Below, piece after piece: positions 36,601 through 47,284 of a DNA stretch of 64,000 bases (position 1 is the stretch's first letter; each line of letters starts with the position of its first letter). The stretch lies in contig MU863940.1 in NCBI GenBank assembly GCA_033296885.1, forward strand, positions 62,001-126,000. Direction: 5' to 3'. Position numbers and translations under genes: made by a program. The DNA comes from Triangularia verruculosa. Lineage: Eukaryota > Ascomycota > Sordariomycetes > Sordariales > Podosporaceae. Under the pieces are notes generated by a model. The model made no database searches. It was not told the DNA's origin and saw only the letters and a program-made list of their open reading frames with translations.

Positions 36601-37285
36601 AGCGGAGGACTTCCAAGACGAGCGGTTTAGGAGAAATACTCGGCTGTGGGCCATCAACAGGCGATTGGAGGAGTTGAGGGTGAGCAAGGAAAAGTTGGAG
36701 ACGGAGCCAAACCCGGAAGGTGTGCTTTCGGAGGAAGACATGGAGCGGTTCTTGAAGGAGGATCTCCCCTTTGACATAGACGGAGACTATGAGCTGGTTG
36801 ATGTCAACGAGGGAACCGCAAAGGAGGTTCAAGAGATCACTGTCTCTCCTGATATGCTGAAGGAGTTTGGCGATTGGTTGAGCGTTGAGGAGGCCAGCGA
36901 GGAGCAGAAGCTACGTGCAGAGCGCGAAGCGATCTTGAATGATCCGAAGCTGAAGATGGAATACAGGCTTCATGCGGTCTTTTGCCACCGTGGTAGCACC
37001 GGTGCTGGCCACTACTGGGCGTGGATCAAGGACTTTGAGAGGGGCGTGTGGAGGAAGTACAACGACACCACTGTGACGTTGTTCACGGAGGAGGAGTTCA
37101 GGCGGGAGGTTGGCTGTGCTTCTGAGCCCTGCTGGGCTGCGTACGTGAGAGCTGGGAAGGAAAAGGAGTTGGTCAGTATTCCGATGAGGAAAGGGGTGGA
37201 CAAGTCGGAGGTGGAGGTCAAGGTGAAGGATGTGTTGGCAAAGAAGGCGAAGAGAAGGTTATCTGCGGGAAACATTAAAACTTAG
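33675..37285 (+). CDS. ubiquitin carboxyl-terminal hydrolase, UBP2-like
   Basis: The start codon appears to be split by an intron: A at 33675, then TG at 33727-33728 (intron 33676-33726, gtaagc...aatag). Coding continues 33727-35255 and 35339-37285, giving 1158 residues. The USP catalytic domain has the Cys box GLANLRNTCYLNSILQYLY (C602) and the His box RGSTGAGHYWAWI (H1068) followed by KYNDTTVT. The N-terminal half has a CLCKYCRYHFTFKC cluster and an LGASPSSTDDMLKWAY repeat-like helical region, as in the Ubp2/USP25-28 group. Between the boxes is a long insertion including a KxTESK tandem stretch (about 685-700) and PPPLPPRNGEE. Yeast Ubp2 trims K63-linked chains and opposes Rsp5. The annotated stop (TAG) is followed in frame by 65 coding-like codons. 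Confidence 0.9.
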
Positions 37286-37483
37286 GAAATGCCAGCAGAA
37301 ATCGAAGCAAAAAAGAGGATAAAGGTGTGGAGTAAACAGCGAGCTGATGAAAAAGAGAGGGATAAGGAGGCGTGGCGTGTGAAATCAGCTGAAATCAGAA
37401 AGAAGAACTCGGAGGATATGGCTAAGCTGGGGCTACTTGACATCTTCCGAGCCACGCCCGGGATAGGTGTATACTATTCTTGA
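37286..37483 (+). other. in-frame coding-like extension after the UBP stop
   Basis: The frame of the UBP gene stays open for 65 codons directly after its TAG, to a TGA at 37481-37483. It encodes a charged, helix-like stretch (KRIKVWSKQRADEKERDKEA) ending LLDIFRATPGIGVYYS. An ATG lies four bases after the stop (37289), so a separate 64-residue peptide is also possible. The composition looks coding rather than UTR. Confidence 0.5.
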
Positions 37484-39827
37484 TTTTTGAGCGATAGGGT
37501 CTTTTGAGAAGTAATAGAGCGTATAGAGCGTATTGATTGCATATTGGAGGCGTAGAGTGGTCTTAAGGTGTTGGTGTGTCTAATGTTGCGTCCAATAATG
37601 ATACTTGGGCACACATAGCCGTGAGGAAGAAAAATATCTTCCAGATAGGCTTGAAATGGGCCTCAAGAGAAGTTTCAGATTCACTGCTGTCATCATTCTA
37701 GGGTAGCTGGAGGCGTGGTACCGTGCTTGGACTTGGAACATGAGAAAATAATAACTAGCTTTTGCTTTTGAGAGCCAGCAGGCCTCAGACAGAATGGATG
37801 TAGTCACCAGTAAGTGCCATGCCCTGGCTCGCAATAAGCTGATATCTTGCATGAGAAGATGAATATACGGTTCACAAATTGCGAGTGCTTTCACTCTTTA
37901 TTCCATATCATAAATTAAGCCCTTGAAATGCTTCCAACAAGCGAGGCCAACATCACTCACATCTCACTCAGAGACGGATCAAGACAAACGATATTCAGCA
38001 CGCCTCGACTCCGGAGCGGCATCGACGTTCTTGGCCGAAGTCGCCGGGAGTTTTCTCGGAGAAACGCTTTGCCACTCAGGGTCCTCTCCGGAACACAAGG
38101 CACGGTAGCATCCACAAGTCACACGGCAGTCATCCACGACCACCACGCAGAGACCCGCTTCTATGCCCTCGAACATTTATGCTCCACGCGTCTAGCGGGG
38201 CTGTCCGGCCGCACCCAAGAAGAGCCAAACCGTTCAATTATGACAAATGTAAATTGGCGTAGGCGAGATGCGACATGCGTGCTTGTGAAGACCGGTGACA
38301 TCCGCTGGGCTAGCCTCGAAAGAGCAAAAGGAAAGATGGGACCGACGAACTGACGATATGTGCTAGCACAGTCCGCGGAAATCCTCCCGAGTCAGCGAGG
38401 GGTTTGTTGGAACAAAGCTCAAAGCATAAATGCAGAAGCAAGCACCAGAGCATTCTGGCTCAAATGGGGACTTAATATGACACATCGATGATGGATACGT
38501 GGCGTGCCGAGTGCGTTCTGGATGAAGGGGGCACTATCGCCATCGTGACCATTTTTGGGGTCTGGGTCTCGGTCAGCAGCACACCGCCTGATATTGGACA
38601 TTTATTATGTACAGGTGAAAAAAAAAAACATTGGAGACAGGGCACTACAAAACCCGGTAGTCTGGAACTGGGGACAAGGTACGACCGAGAATTTGATACA
38701 TTCTCAAAGGGCTCGAACAAAGGAATGATTCCCCTGGCAAAAAGAGGTTGGGGGTATGCGGCGGAGAGCGAGGCCGAGGTGAGTCTCAACAAGGATACGA
38801 ATGATGTCGGGCAGGTCTAGGCAAAAAAAGGGCTTGATGTTGACTGGGTTTGGTCCAGCGAATCAGATCCGCATCCTTCTAGAAGCTTACTCGATCGTTA
38901 CTCGATCAAAACTCGCAAGCGTGAGGGGACTCTTTCATGATAGCTTCGGGTTCCCGCCAAAAGAGGAAACAGGTCTGCCTGCCGCACCCGGTGGGGTCTA
39001 GAATGTGCGGGGCTAGAAGGGGCGGTCCCTGCTTACAAAAGAAAGGGCGTGCCGTCATTTTCAGTCACTGATCGACAGGGCGTGAACCCAGCACAGCCCG
39101 GCCGCATCCGATCTTAACGAGCACAGCCAATCGTAGGAGGGAGATAAGGTCGTGGCGGCCAGGGTCGTGGCATCTGAAAAGAGATCCACCAAGCGCCTTA
39201 TCAGCTGGGCGGGCCATCCTGTGATAATGACCTCGTTCCTGTGCTGCTGCATACGACAATGCGATTCCGAGACCGCAACAAGTGTAGTTATGGGGGATAT
39301 GGGAATCTGCCTTCCGGGAAGGGCGGTCTGGAAGGTAGGAAGGGGCTATTCTCGGTATTTGACTGCGTGTTGGTTGTGGATGGTGTGGATTAGGTGAGGT
39401 CCAGGGCATTGCCATTCTTGCCTGTCGAAAGATTGGAAGCAGAGAACAAGGCCGGAAAGGCCTCGTGCCGGATATTCCCCCTTTTCCTTCCTTCTCTTTA
39501 TATATGTTTTTGGCTCTGCCCATGTTGGTTACTCGGATCTTATCTTCACTTTTCCATCTGATCATTGACTCCCGCCGGCCAAGATCTTGTATCTTGCTTA
39601 CCACCACCCCCCATCCCTCACCTACTGCGTCGTGCAACCTTTTCTTTCACTCGTCTCACGGCTTCTTATCAAGTGTGTCCCGCACCGCCGCACGCTCCCG
39701 CAACCCAGAGATAAGAATCTCTCCTCTTCCCAATAGCCTGGCATCTGCTATCCTTATCCCCTGCCCCTTCTGAATTGCCTTGACCCCTTCGACCGTGGCT
39801 TTGGAAATATCGACACACCTCTCCAAC
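37484..39827. other. intergenic region upstream of allantoinase
   Basis: 2.3 kb with no supported gene. The open frames at 37928-38353 and 38488-38820 have no motif. The last 700 bases contain a cluster of GATA-type sites (listed separately) and the presumed 5' leader of the allantoinase gene. Confidence 0.5.
39143..39758. promoter_or_regulatory. cluster of GATAAG sites upstream of allantoinase
   Basis: Six exact GATAAG/CTTATC hexamers lie at 39143-39148, 39197-39202, 39539-39544, 39665-39670, 39710-39715 and 39753-39758. GATA factors NIT2/AreA activate purine and allantoin catabolic genes in filamentous fungi when preferred nitrogen is scarce. The position before an allantoinase makes this function likely, though binding is inferred. 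Confidence 0.6.
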
Positions 39828-41692
39828 ATGGCTACTACCCTCCAACACAGCGAGCCACTTGTGGTGCTAGCCTCGACCAACACCATCATCACACTCCCAG
39901 ATGACACTCTCCTTCTCACACCAGCTACCATTACGGTGTCATCAGTGACTGGCAAGATCCTCTCCGTAGTCCGTGAAGTCTTGGCGAGAAGCTCTTTCCC
40001 TTCCAACACCACATACCATGATCTCAGCCCTAAATTCCTACTGCCCGGCTTGGTCGACGCCCATGTCCACCTCAACGAGCCGGGCCGTACCGAGTGGGAG
40101 GGTTTCAACACGGGTACTAAGGCGGCCGCATCTGGCGGCGTCACGACCGTTGTCGACATGCCGCTGAACGCCATCCCGCCCACCACCACCCTAGCAGGGT
40201 TCCAAGAGAAGCTTCGTGCTAGCCAGGGTCAATGCTGGGTCGATGTCGGTTTCTATGGAGGTGTCATTCCCGGCAATGCAGGCGAGCTGCTCCCGCTGGT
40301 TGAGGCCGGTGTCCGTGGCTTCAAGGGTTTTCTTATCGACTCTGGTGTAAGTCATCTCGGCCTATCCTATCAGGTTATGTCAGCCATCCAGTGAGTCGGC
40401 TAACCCAATCACAGGTCGACGAGTTCCCAGCCGTGTCATCCAAAGACATTGCCTTGGCCATGACCGCCCTCAAGGATTCCCCTACTACCTTGATGTTCCA
40501 TGCCGAGATGCTTCCCCCAATCACCGCCTCGGTGGGTGACAACGTTCAAATATCAGACCCACCTCTCGCCCCCAAGGGTGACCTCTTCAGCTACAGCACT
40601 TTCTTGGAGTCTCGGCCCCCAGCCTTTGAGACATATGCCATTGAGGAGATCGTCTCTCTTGCTTCGCTGGCACCCAAGCTTCACCTTCATATCGTCCATC
40701 TGTCCGCAGTGGAAGCCATTCCTATCCTCCGTAAGGCCAGAAAAGATGGCGTCAACATCACGGCTGAGACTTGCTTCCACTACCTCGGCCTTGCGGCAGA
40801 TGACATCGAGGATGGCGACACTCGTCACAAGTGCTGCCCTCCTATTAGATCCCAAACCAACCAAGATCGTCTTTGGGAAGAGATTGTCGAAGCACAAGGG
40901 GAGGGCTGCATCAAGACCATTGTCTCCGACCACAGCCCTTGTACACCGGAGCTCAAGCTTCTCCCACCCCACCTCCAGACTGTGGACGGTAACTCCCTCC
41001 GGCCGAGCATGCACCACTCCGACTCTGGTGTCGACATGACATTGCCTTCAGAACATGATCATGACCCTAAGTCGTGTTCCCACTTGCGCCCAGAACTCAA
41101 GTCCCACGACTCTGGTGTGGTCATGTCTCTTCCATCAGAGTCACCATCTCCTCTAGAAGAGCAAGCAGACCCCCTATCCTCCACCACCATCTCTTGCTGC
41201 ATCACCACAGCCATAACCCACACCAACCCCGCACCCACACAACGCTCCCACCCCATCACAAACACAAATCAAGGTGACTTCTTTGCTGCCTGGGGCGGCA
41301 TCTCCTCCGTTGGCCTTGGTCTGCCCATCCTACACACCATCGCTACCGACAGAGCCACTCATAGCCTACCAGCACCCGACTTGGTCGATATGGTCAGGAT
41401 GTGCTCGCAAGCCACTGCCCAGCAGGTCGGCCTCTACCACCGCAAGGGTGCAATCAAGGTTGGTCATGATGCCGACTTTTGCGTGTTTGACGCGGACGAG
41501 AGGTGGGTGTTGAGGAGTGGCGAGATGAGGTGGAAGAACAAGGTGTCACCCTGGGAGGGCAAGCAATTCCAGGGTAGAGTGAGGGAGTCGTGGGTGAGAG
41601 GTCAAAAGGTGTTCGAACTTGGAGCACCGGGAAGTGGTTTCATTCTGGGCAAGCCAACGGGGCAGGCGATTACCGAGAAGAGGACTGCTTAG
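39828..41692 (+). CDS. DAL1: allantoinase (DAL1 type)
   Basis: Two exons, 39828-40346 and 40415-41692 (gtaagt donor, cacag acceptor), give 598 residues. It hydrolyses allantoin to allantoate in purine catabolism. Metal-site motifs are all present: GLVDAHVHLNEPGRTEWEGF (H79, H81), carboxylated-Lys candidate K166 in VRGFKGFLIDSG, MFHAE, LHIVHLSA, and D345 in VSDHSPCTPELKLL. The C-terminal GDFFAAWGGISSVGLGLPIL and DADFCVFD complete the amidohydrolase fold. The protein is about 130 residues longer than yeast Dal1 because of a Ser/His-rich insertion between about 355 and 460. The ATG at 39828 is used; an open frame extends upstream without an ATG. GATA sites upstream fit nitrogen control. Confidence 0.95.
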
Positions 41693-43600
41693 GAGGGAAG
41701 GGACCGTAATGAAGAGGGTTGATGAATTGCATAGCTTGCATATCTGCATTTGCATAGGTTGTATTTTTTGGTTTGGTTTTTGATGCTGGAAATTTGGGAA
41801 ATACCCCGCGATGAGCTTGGGATATGTGATGGTCATGGGGGGGGCATTTGGTTGGATATGATTGGATTGGATGGTTTTTTTTGTACTGGGTAATATTATG
41901 AGTGGCGGGATGACGAACGAAGCACGAGATTTATGGGTTCGAGCACGAGATACTTGATGCATAGAATTAAATGGTTTGATTCATTTTGTTGGATGTGATT
42001 GCGTATAGGGAGTAATTTCAAGAAGGATGAATGACTCTGGTGTGTATCTCTTGGTATCTTTTCGTAGTGATTAATTGTTTCGGTTCATCTACTACTACAC
42101 ATACTCGCATTGGAAAGAGAAGTTGGGTTGGAGTATAGTCTTCATGATACCAGGGCAAATGTTTTGTGCTTAGTGATGACATGCTACCTATTTGAGCAAA
42201 CGGACTCATTGACTCCATCTAATGAGACTGCTTCTTTTTCCGCTGGTGCATTTTAGTTTTTTTTTGTCTCGATTGGAAAAGAATGGTCTTGTTTGAATTG
42301 GAACTGTTTGCCTTGAAACTGTTTGTTGGTATACGCACGTGTGGGAAGGACTTTTGCTATGTATATTGAATTTAGGAACTATCAGGCCTGAGCTTAGGCA
42401 GGACAGGGACACCACGTAGGAGAGCTACGAAAGGGTCTTGATAGTGTTCAATGACTGAGTGTTTCTGGGGAAAGGTTACGGAACCTGGAAGCGTGGGGTA
42501 TGGTGGTTTTGGGTTTTCCTTAGGGTCATCAAGGGAGAGGTAGACTTATGGTAGTTATTTGGATGGTTGTTTGTTGAGGGTTTGTGATAGTACATGGTGA
42601 TTGCTCATAAGTAGGCCGTGTTTGAGCATCCTGGGGATTTGATGTCGCTAAGGTCGAGGTATATCAAGGGTTGGTGAAGTGAGTTGTCCATTATGGAAGA
42701 GAGGGGATGCTATTTAAGCCTTTGGCTTCCATGTCTCTTAAGAGATGTTTACTGTATACTGCCAGGGCACATGAGATACCCGGATCGGGGTGCTTATGCT
42801 GGAAATGAATACCTTTTTAGTGTCTTGATTCTCATCCCATATGCCCGTGACAGGAGGGCGGACCACTGCGGAGTCTGCTCTTTGTAATGAGAAAATTGCT
42901 TCAGGCAGCTGGCCGCTCGGGATGTAGGGAGGTATATACGCAATGGAAAACTCTACAGGTCGCTCCTTCCCTCACTGAAGCCATACTCGCAGTTCTGCCT
43001 GTTCGGTGATATCTTATCGTCCTTATCTATCACCTGTTCACTTGCTCTTGGGTGGGTGATTGGAAGGGCATGGAATCTTGCAATCTCGTCCCATCTCGCC
43101 GTCAAGCACTATTTATTGCTCGCCTTTGGCACTCTCCCATCTGCAATGATTTTCTCTCCCGCACAACAACCAACACCTCCAAACCGCCAGAGGCAGATCT
43201 TCTCAGCTACAACCTCGACCTCCCACTACCCATCTGCCAACCTCTTACCCATCTTTCACGAATCTGCAACCGGCAAACCTGCGAGCTACGCAGCAGCGAC
43301 CGCATCCGCAAAATCAAGGTACGTAGTAGATATTGACGACTCTTCTTGGAGCCGGGGAGTCTCTTCGGCTTTTCCTCCCACTGCTTCGACTGCCGGACTG
43401 CGTGGCGCCTTCCTCTGCCTGTTTTCCTGGTACCTTCCTCAAATACAGATACTCCTCCGCACCCTTTGGTGCTCCTACCTACTCTCTTACCACCAGCAAT
43501 ACTTTCTTACTGCCTTCGTCATTCTTCCTTCCCCATTTTCACTCAACCGACCTGATCGCTGACATCGATTAAGCAACAAACGCCACCATCAAGCGCAGTC
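41693..43600. other. intergenic region, leader of the 43.6 kb gene
   Basis: 1.9 kb. From about 43080 to 43600 the plus strand is C/T-rich and holds overlapping small open frames (43052-43336, 43056-43562) that look like leader sequence. A consensus-like gtacgt donor at 43319 could begin a 5' UTR intron, but I find no partner acceptor that joins in frame to the ATG at 43601. Confidence 0.45.
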
Positions 43601-46234
43601 ATGGCTCATCGTAGCTTCGATAACAGCCACTTGTGGGGTTCCAGCAATGCTCGAGTCCCTATCCGTGACGACTGGGTTGACCAGCACATGATCCTCAGCT
43701 ATGGCGAGAGAGCTCGCATCATCGGAATGCCGACCACCTATGCCAAGCTCATCGAAAACGCTCGTCGCGGCTTTGGCATTGACGAGTACATGGACCTGAC
43801 GTTTTTGGTCAAGCATATGCTGCCGTCGGGTGTTGTTATCGAGCCCGAGCTCGATGAGTCTGCCTATCACCTTCTCAAGGATAGGACCGAGATTCGCTGT
43901 GTCGACACCGTTCAGTACCTCCAGCCAAAGCGCCAGGCTCCTGCCACCGCCGCAATCCCCGAGATGATGCCTTTGGGCGCAGGCGCTTACCCTATGACCT
44001 CTGGTCCTTACCAGATGTTTCAAGGTGCTCATCCCATGCCGACCTCGTATCCCATGCCGACTTCATATCCCATGGCGACTTCATATCCCATGGCGACCTC
44101 ATATCCCATGCCGACCTCATATGCTGGGTACGGCACCCTGTACGGATACGCACCCTCCAATGACTTTGGGTTTTTCATGAATCCCACAGGCATGGGCTAC
44201 AGTGCCCTTGGGTCTGATATCCCACTCACCGAACAGAAGACCAACACGGCCGGCATGGTTACCACCAACGGAGCTACCACCGGCCAGTCTTCCAAGCAGG
44301 TCCCTGTCAAGGAGCCTGAGAGAGGCCCCATCACTGGCCTCTTCAAGGACCGGATCTTGGCTGGCCCAAGCGCGTTAGATGCGTCAACCACTGCCCCGAA
44401 GCAGGGCACCAACTTGCAAAGCAAGCAGGACACAATGCATCTTCCACCTCTTGGTGTCGACTGCTTTGGGCGTAAGCTCCAAGCGAAACCGAACACTCAT
44501 GGCCTTCGCAACCCACAACTCCTCCAGAGACCGCCAGTATTCAAGGTGGAGAAAGAAAAGGTGAGAGGTGCTTCAGCAAAGCTGCCTATTAGTGGACAGG
44601 AACTCAAGGCGTCTCACGATAACGGGATGCTCACTGTCAAGTATACCCCGGCAGAAGGATCCCGCCCGTTCCAGGCCCCGATGCTCCATCCCAACCTGTG
44701 GAAGCCCGTCATCACCTCTGGAAAACATACCGAGGTGTCCCAAAACAAAGGAAAGGAGCTCATGGAGCATAGCCCTACCAGAGAATCCAGCATGCTCTTC
44801 AGTTCCGCACAGAAGCGTTTCACACTCGGGCATGCCGCAAAGATCAAGGGTCTCCCCGATCCTGCTGGCGCCACCATGACCAGAGACGATGGAAAACAGG
44901 CAGCTGAGCCCACTCCGGTGGAAGTCCTTGGGGATAAATCCACATTGGGTAGGGCTTGCTCATCCTTTATTTCGCGCTCCCAAATGCGTTGGCTCGATGG
45001 CAAAGTCGCGGAATTTCATCATTCAGGGTGCTTTCCAATTGGAAAATGTGCCTGCACTGCAGTCAGGGCTATTTTGAGGCACGATTGCGCTTCTTCGATG
45101 ACACGTTTTCTGGGTCACAAGATTAAATGCGACTGCGCGGCCATCCGAGACAAGCAAGAAGGTGTCTCTGGAACTTACCTGGAAATTCTTGGCGCCTTTT
45201 TGAAAGAGCACAAGTTCGGGGCGGCTGAGGCGTGCGAGCTCATCAGGTTGCTTCATGATGCGCGTTGCGGATCATCGGTATTTTGCCGCTGTGCACATGG
45301 CGGATTTTATGCTTATCATGTCTGTTGCCATACACTGCGTGAGTCTGGCAAGCCTTGCGATTGCAAGAAACCCCAAGTCGCCCACGGCACTTCTGATGAG
45401 CTCGGCGGTGGCAAGGCTCCCGGCGAGTTCCTGGGTAAAGCTTACTCTGAGGATAACCCGAAAATCAAGCGCGAGTGGAAGAAGGAGAAGCGGCGCCAGG
45501 AGTTCCAACGCCGACTCGACTTCATTTCCGAATTTGCCGGTGTGATACTAGAGAAGCCTGAAGATGATGGAAAGGGTGACCAGTCGATTTCTGACAAGAA
45601 CGGCAAGGGCAAAGAGCTGGCCACTCAGAAGAGGGTGGATGGGCAGTCGGCCACAGAGGAGAGAAAAAATGAGAAGCGGGTCAGCCAGGAGGTGCTTTCT
45701 AAGCACGAGATAAAACTTGATGAGCAGGATGCGAAGCTACTTTCTGCTATATTGGGCGGACTGAAGAGTTCAGCCCAGCCACGCTCTCCGACCTTGGCTA
45801 AAGTCTCAACACCCCTCGGCCCTCGCCCTCCAGTGGCAATGGATCCCCCCTCGGTGTCAGAAACAGTGATCGTTCGGCCACCTAAGGATTCTGACCCCTA
45901 CGACACCAGGATGTTTTCTGTGAAGAGCTGGGCTGCCCGGGAAGCTGCGGAGAGGGAATCGGCTACCAGGTTGGAAAAGTCTGAGACTAAGCCTGCGAAG
46001 GTGACTTCAGTGTCCTCTGACAAGATCAAAGATAGGAGACAGGCGAGCGACGAGATCGAGTCAACATCGAGCTCGTCTTCCTGGCTTCCTGTTTCTGCCG
46101 AGGACGCCACAGATTTCGAGGAGGATACGCCCGAGTCTGAGTCTGAGCCCATGGAGTCCGTACCTGAGTCCATGGGGTCCTCTGGTCCCTCTAACTTGCA
46201 TGCCACGGTCGAGGACGAGTCATATTCCGACTGA
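43601..46234 (+). CDS. orphan protein with Cys-rich double module
   Basis: Single exon, 877 residues, family not recognised. Order: a globular-looking N-terminus (about 1-110, with LTFLVKHMLPSGVV); a Pro/Tyr/Met/Ser tract with five YPM(P/A)TS-type hexapeptide repeats (about 144-173); and a low-complexity region. Next comes a Cys/His-rich core (477-588), then a basic coiled-coil-like segment (IKREWKKEKRRQEFQRRLDF) and an acidic Ser-rich tail ending in several SESE-type motifs. The core holds two similar units, CxC-x10-C-x13-CDC (483-512) and CxC-x10-C-x10-CDC (562-588), which could bind zinc. No signal peptide or membrane segment is evident. Codon bias is strong and even through the frame, supporting a real gene. 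The function is unknown. Confidence 0.8.
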   Translation: MAHRSFDNSHLWGSSNARVPIRDDWVDQHMILSYGERARIIGMPTTYAKLIENARRGFGIDEYMDLTFLVKHMLPSGVVIEPELDESAYHLLKDRTEIRCVDTVQYLQPKRQAPATAAIPEMMPLGAGAYPMTSGPYQMFQGAHPMPTSYPMPTSYPMATSYPMATSYPMPTSYAGYGTLYGYAPSNDFGFFMNPTGMGYSALGSDIPLTEQKTNTAGMVTTNGATTGQSSKQVPVKEPERGPITGLFKDRILAGPSALDASTTAPKQGTNLQSKQDTMHLPPLGVDCFGRKLQAKPNTHGLRNPQLLQRPPVFKVEKEKVRGASAKLPISGQELKASHDNGMLTVKYTPAEGSRPFQAPMLHPNLWKPVITSGKHTEVSQNKGKELMEHSPTRESSMLFSSAQKRFTLGHAAKIKGLPDPAGATMTRDDGKQAAEPTPVEVLGDKSTLGRACSSFISRSQMRWLDGKVAEFHHSGCFPIGKCACTAVRAILRHDCASSMTRFLGHKIKCDCAAIRDKQEGVSGTYLEILGAFLKEHKFGAAEACELIRLLHDARCGSSVFCRCAHGGFYAYHVCCHTLRESGKPCDCKKPQVAHGTSDELGGGKAPGEFLGKAYSEDNPKIKREWKKEKRRQEFQRRLDFISEFAGVILEKPEDDGKGDQSISDKNGKGKELATQKRVDGQSATEERKNEKRVSQEVLSKHEIKLDEQDAKLLSAILGGLKSSAQPRSPTLAKVSTPLGPRPPVAMDPPSVSETVIVRPPKDSDPYDTRMFSVKSWAAREAAERESATRLEKSETKPAKVTSVSSDKIKDRRQASDEIESTSSSSSWLPVSAEDATDFEEDTPESESEPMESVPESMGSSGPSNLHATVEDESYSD
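44030..44119 (+). repeat. 18-base coding minisatellite, five units
   Basis: Five 18-base units encode (H/Y)PM(P/A)TS. Units 2 to 5 differ at only a few positions, indicating recent unit duplication or homogenisation. The array lies inside the orphan gene and keeps frame. Confidence 0.9.
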
Positions 46235-47284
46235 TAACAGCCTGGGTGGGATCTGGGAGTAGACATTGCTTAATTCATACCTGGGATTAATGTCTTTTGC
46301 GGAGTTTGGGACTGGAGTTTTACATGGCTGGGGTTGAGTTCGATACCTAAGCATCATGCTCTGGAGGGTGATGAGTCTATCATGGAAAAGGAGCAAGAAA
46401 AGAGACCAAAAGATGGAAAAAGGAAAACAACCACAAAAAAAAAAGAAATCATGTTTGATAGTGTAGTTTAGTGTCAGTTGCTCGTTTAACTGGCCACAAG
46501 CGCTGATTTGATGTATCTCGAAGTCTTTTGTTGCTGTGTGAATAGGCTTGACCACCTTTGGTGAAACATCCTTGTGGTGATGTTGTGTCTATTGACCGTA
46601 GTCGCAACCATTTCGACAAAAGACACTCGATCTCTTAATTCTTGCATCATGTGTTGGCTGTGGTCTAAAGAGCACAGATTATTTGGTGAGAAGGAATAGA
46701 TGTACGCCCATCGTGCTATTCCAGACGAATAAGCCCATTATGGACTTTTCTTTTGGATTTAGGCCTTTCACTTCTCGGGCGCGATCAAGCCACGATCTAA
46801 AGCCTCATTCATCATCACAGCATCCTCCCTCAACTCTCGTCAAAGGGTTTGCGTTACGCAATAAGTAGCTTGTAGGTAGATGGAGGCTACCTCCGTACAG
46901 AGGAAGGTCCTTGGTTTCGATACCAAAACCGACAGATCTACTTTGTAATTGAGATATCTTTGTCAACATTCGGGCTTGCTGTGGCGTTATATACATTTGT
47001 CGAGCAGCCTCGCATTGAGGGTTCCAGCATTGGTCTACATAGGGCGAGCACGAGGCCGAATCTTGAGGAAAACATGTTGATCTTCTTAATCTTATCGAGA
47101 ATTTGGTATAGTTTCATGTGCAACGTACAAAGATGGTCCACCTCCAGCGCGATACATTCAAGTATCATTACTTTTTCTTCTTTGTATTTAGAAAACACTA
47201 TTATGCTACTACAAGTTCCCTCACCATGACAGCCCCCCTTAAAACCTCCCTCCAGTCTCCGGGCCCTTCAACCACCCTCCTACC
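46235..47284. other. convergent intergenic region
   Basis: 1.05 kb, AT-richer than the neighbouring exons, between the 3' ends of the orphan gene and the decarboxylase gene. An A run lies at about 46433-46444. Short open frames (46683-46868, 46938-47229) are unsupported. Confidence 0.5.

Noticed and set aside
43056..43562. Upstream exon of the 877-residue gene using the gtacgt donor at 43319
   Set aside because: None of the visible acceptors before 43601 joins it to the main frame in the correct phase.
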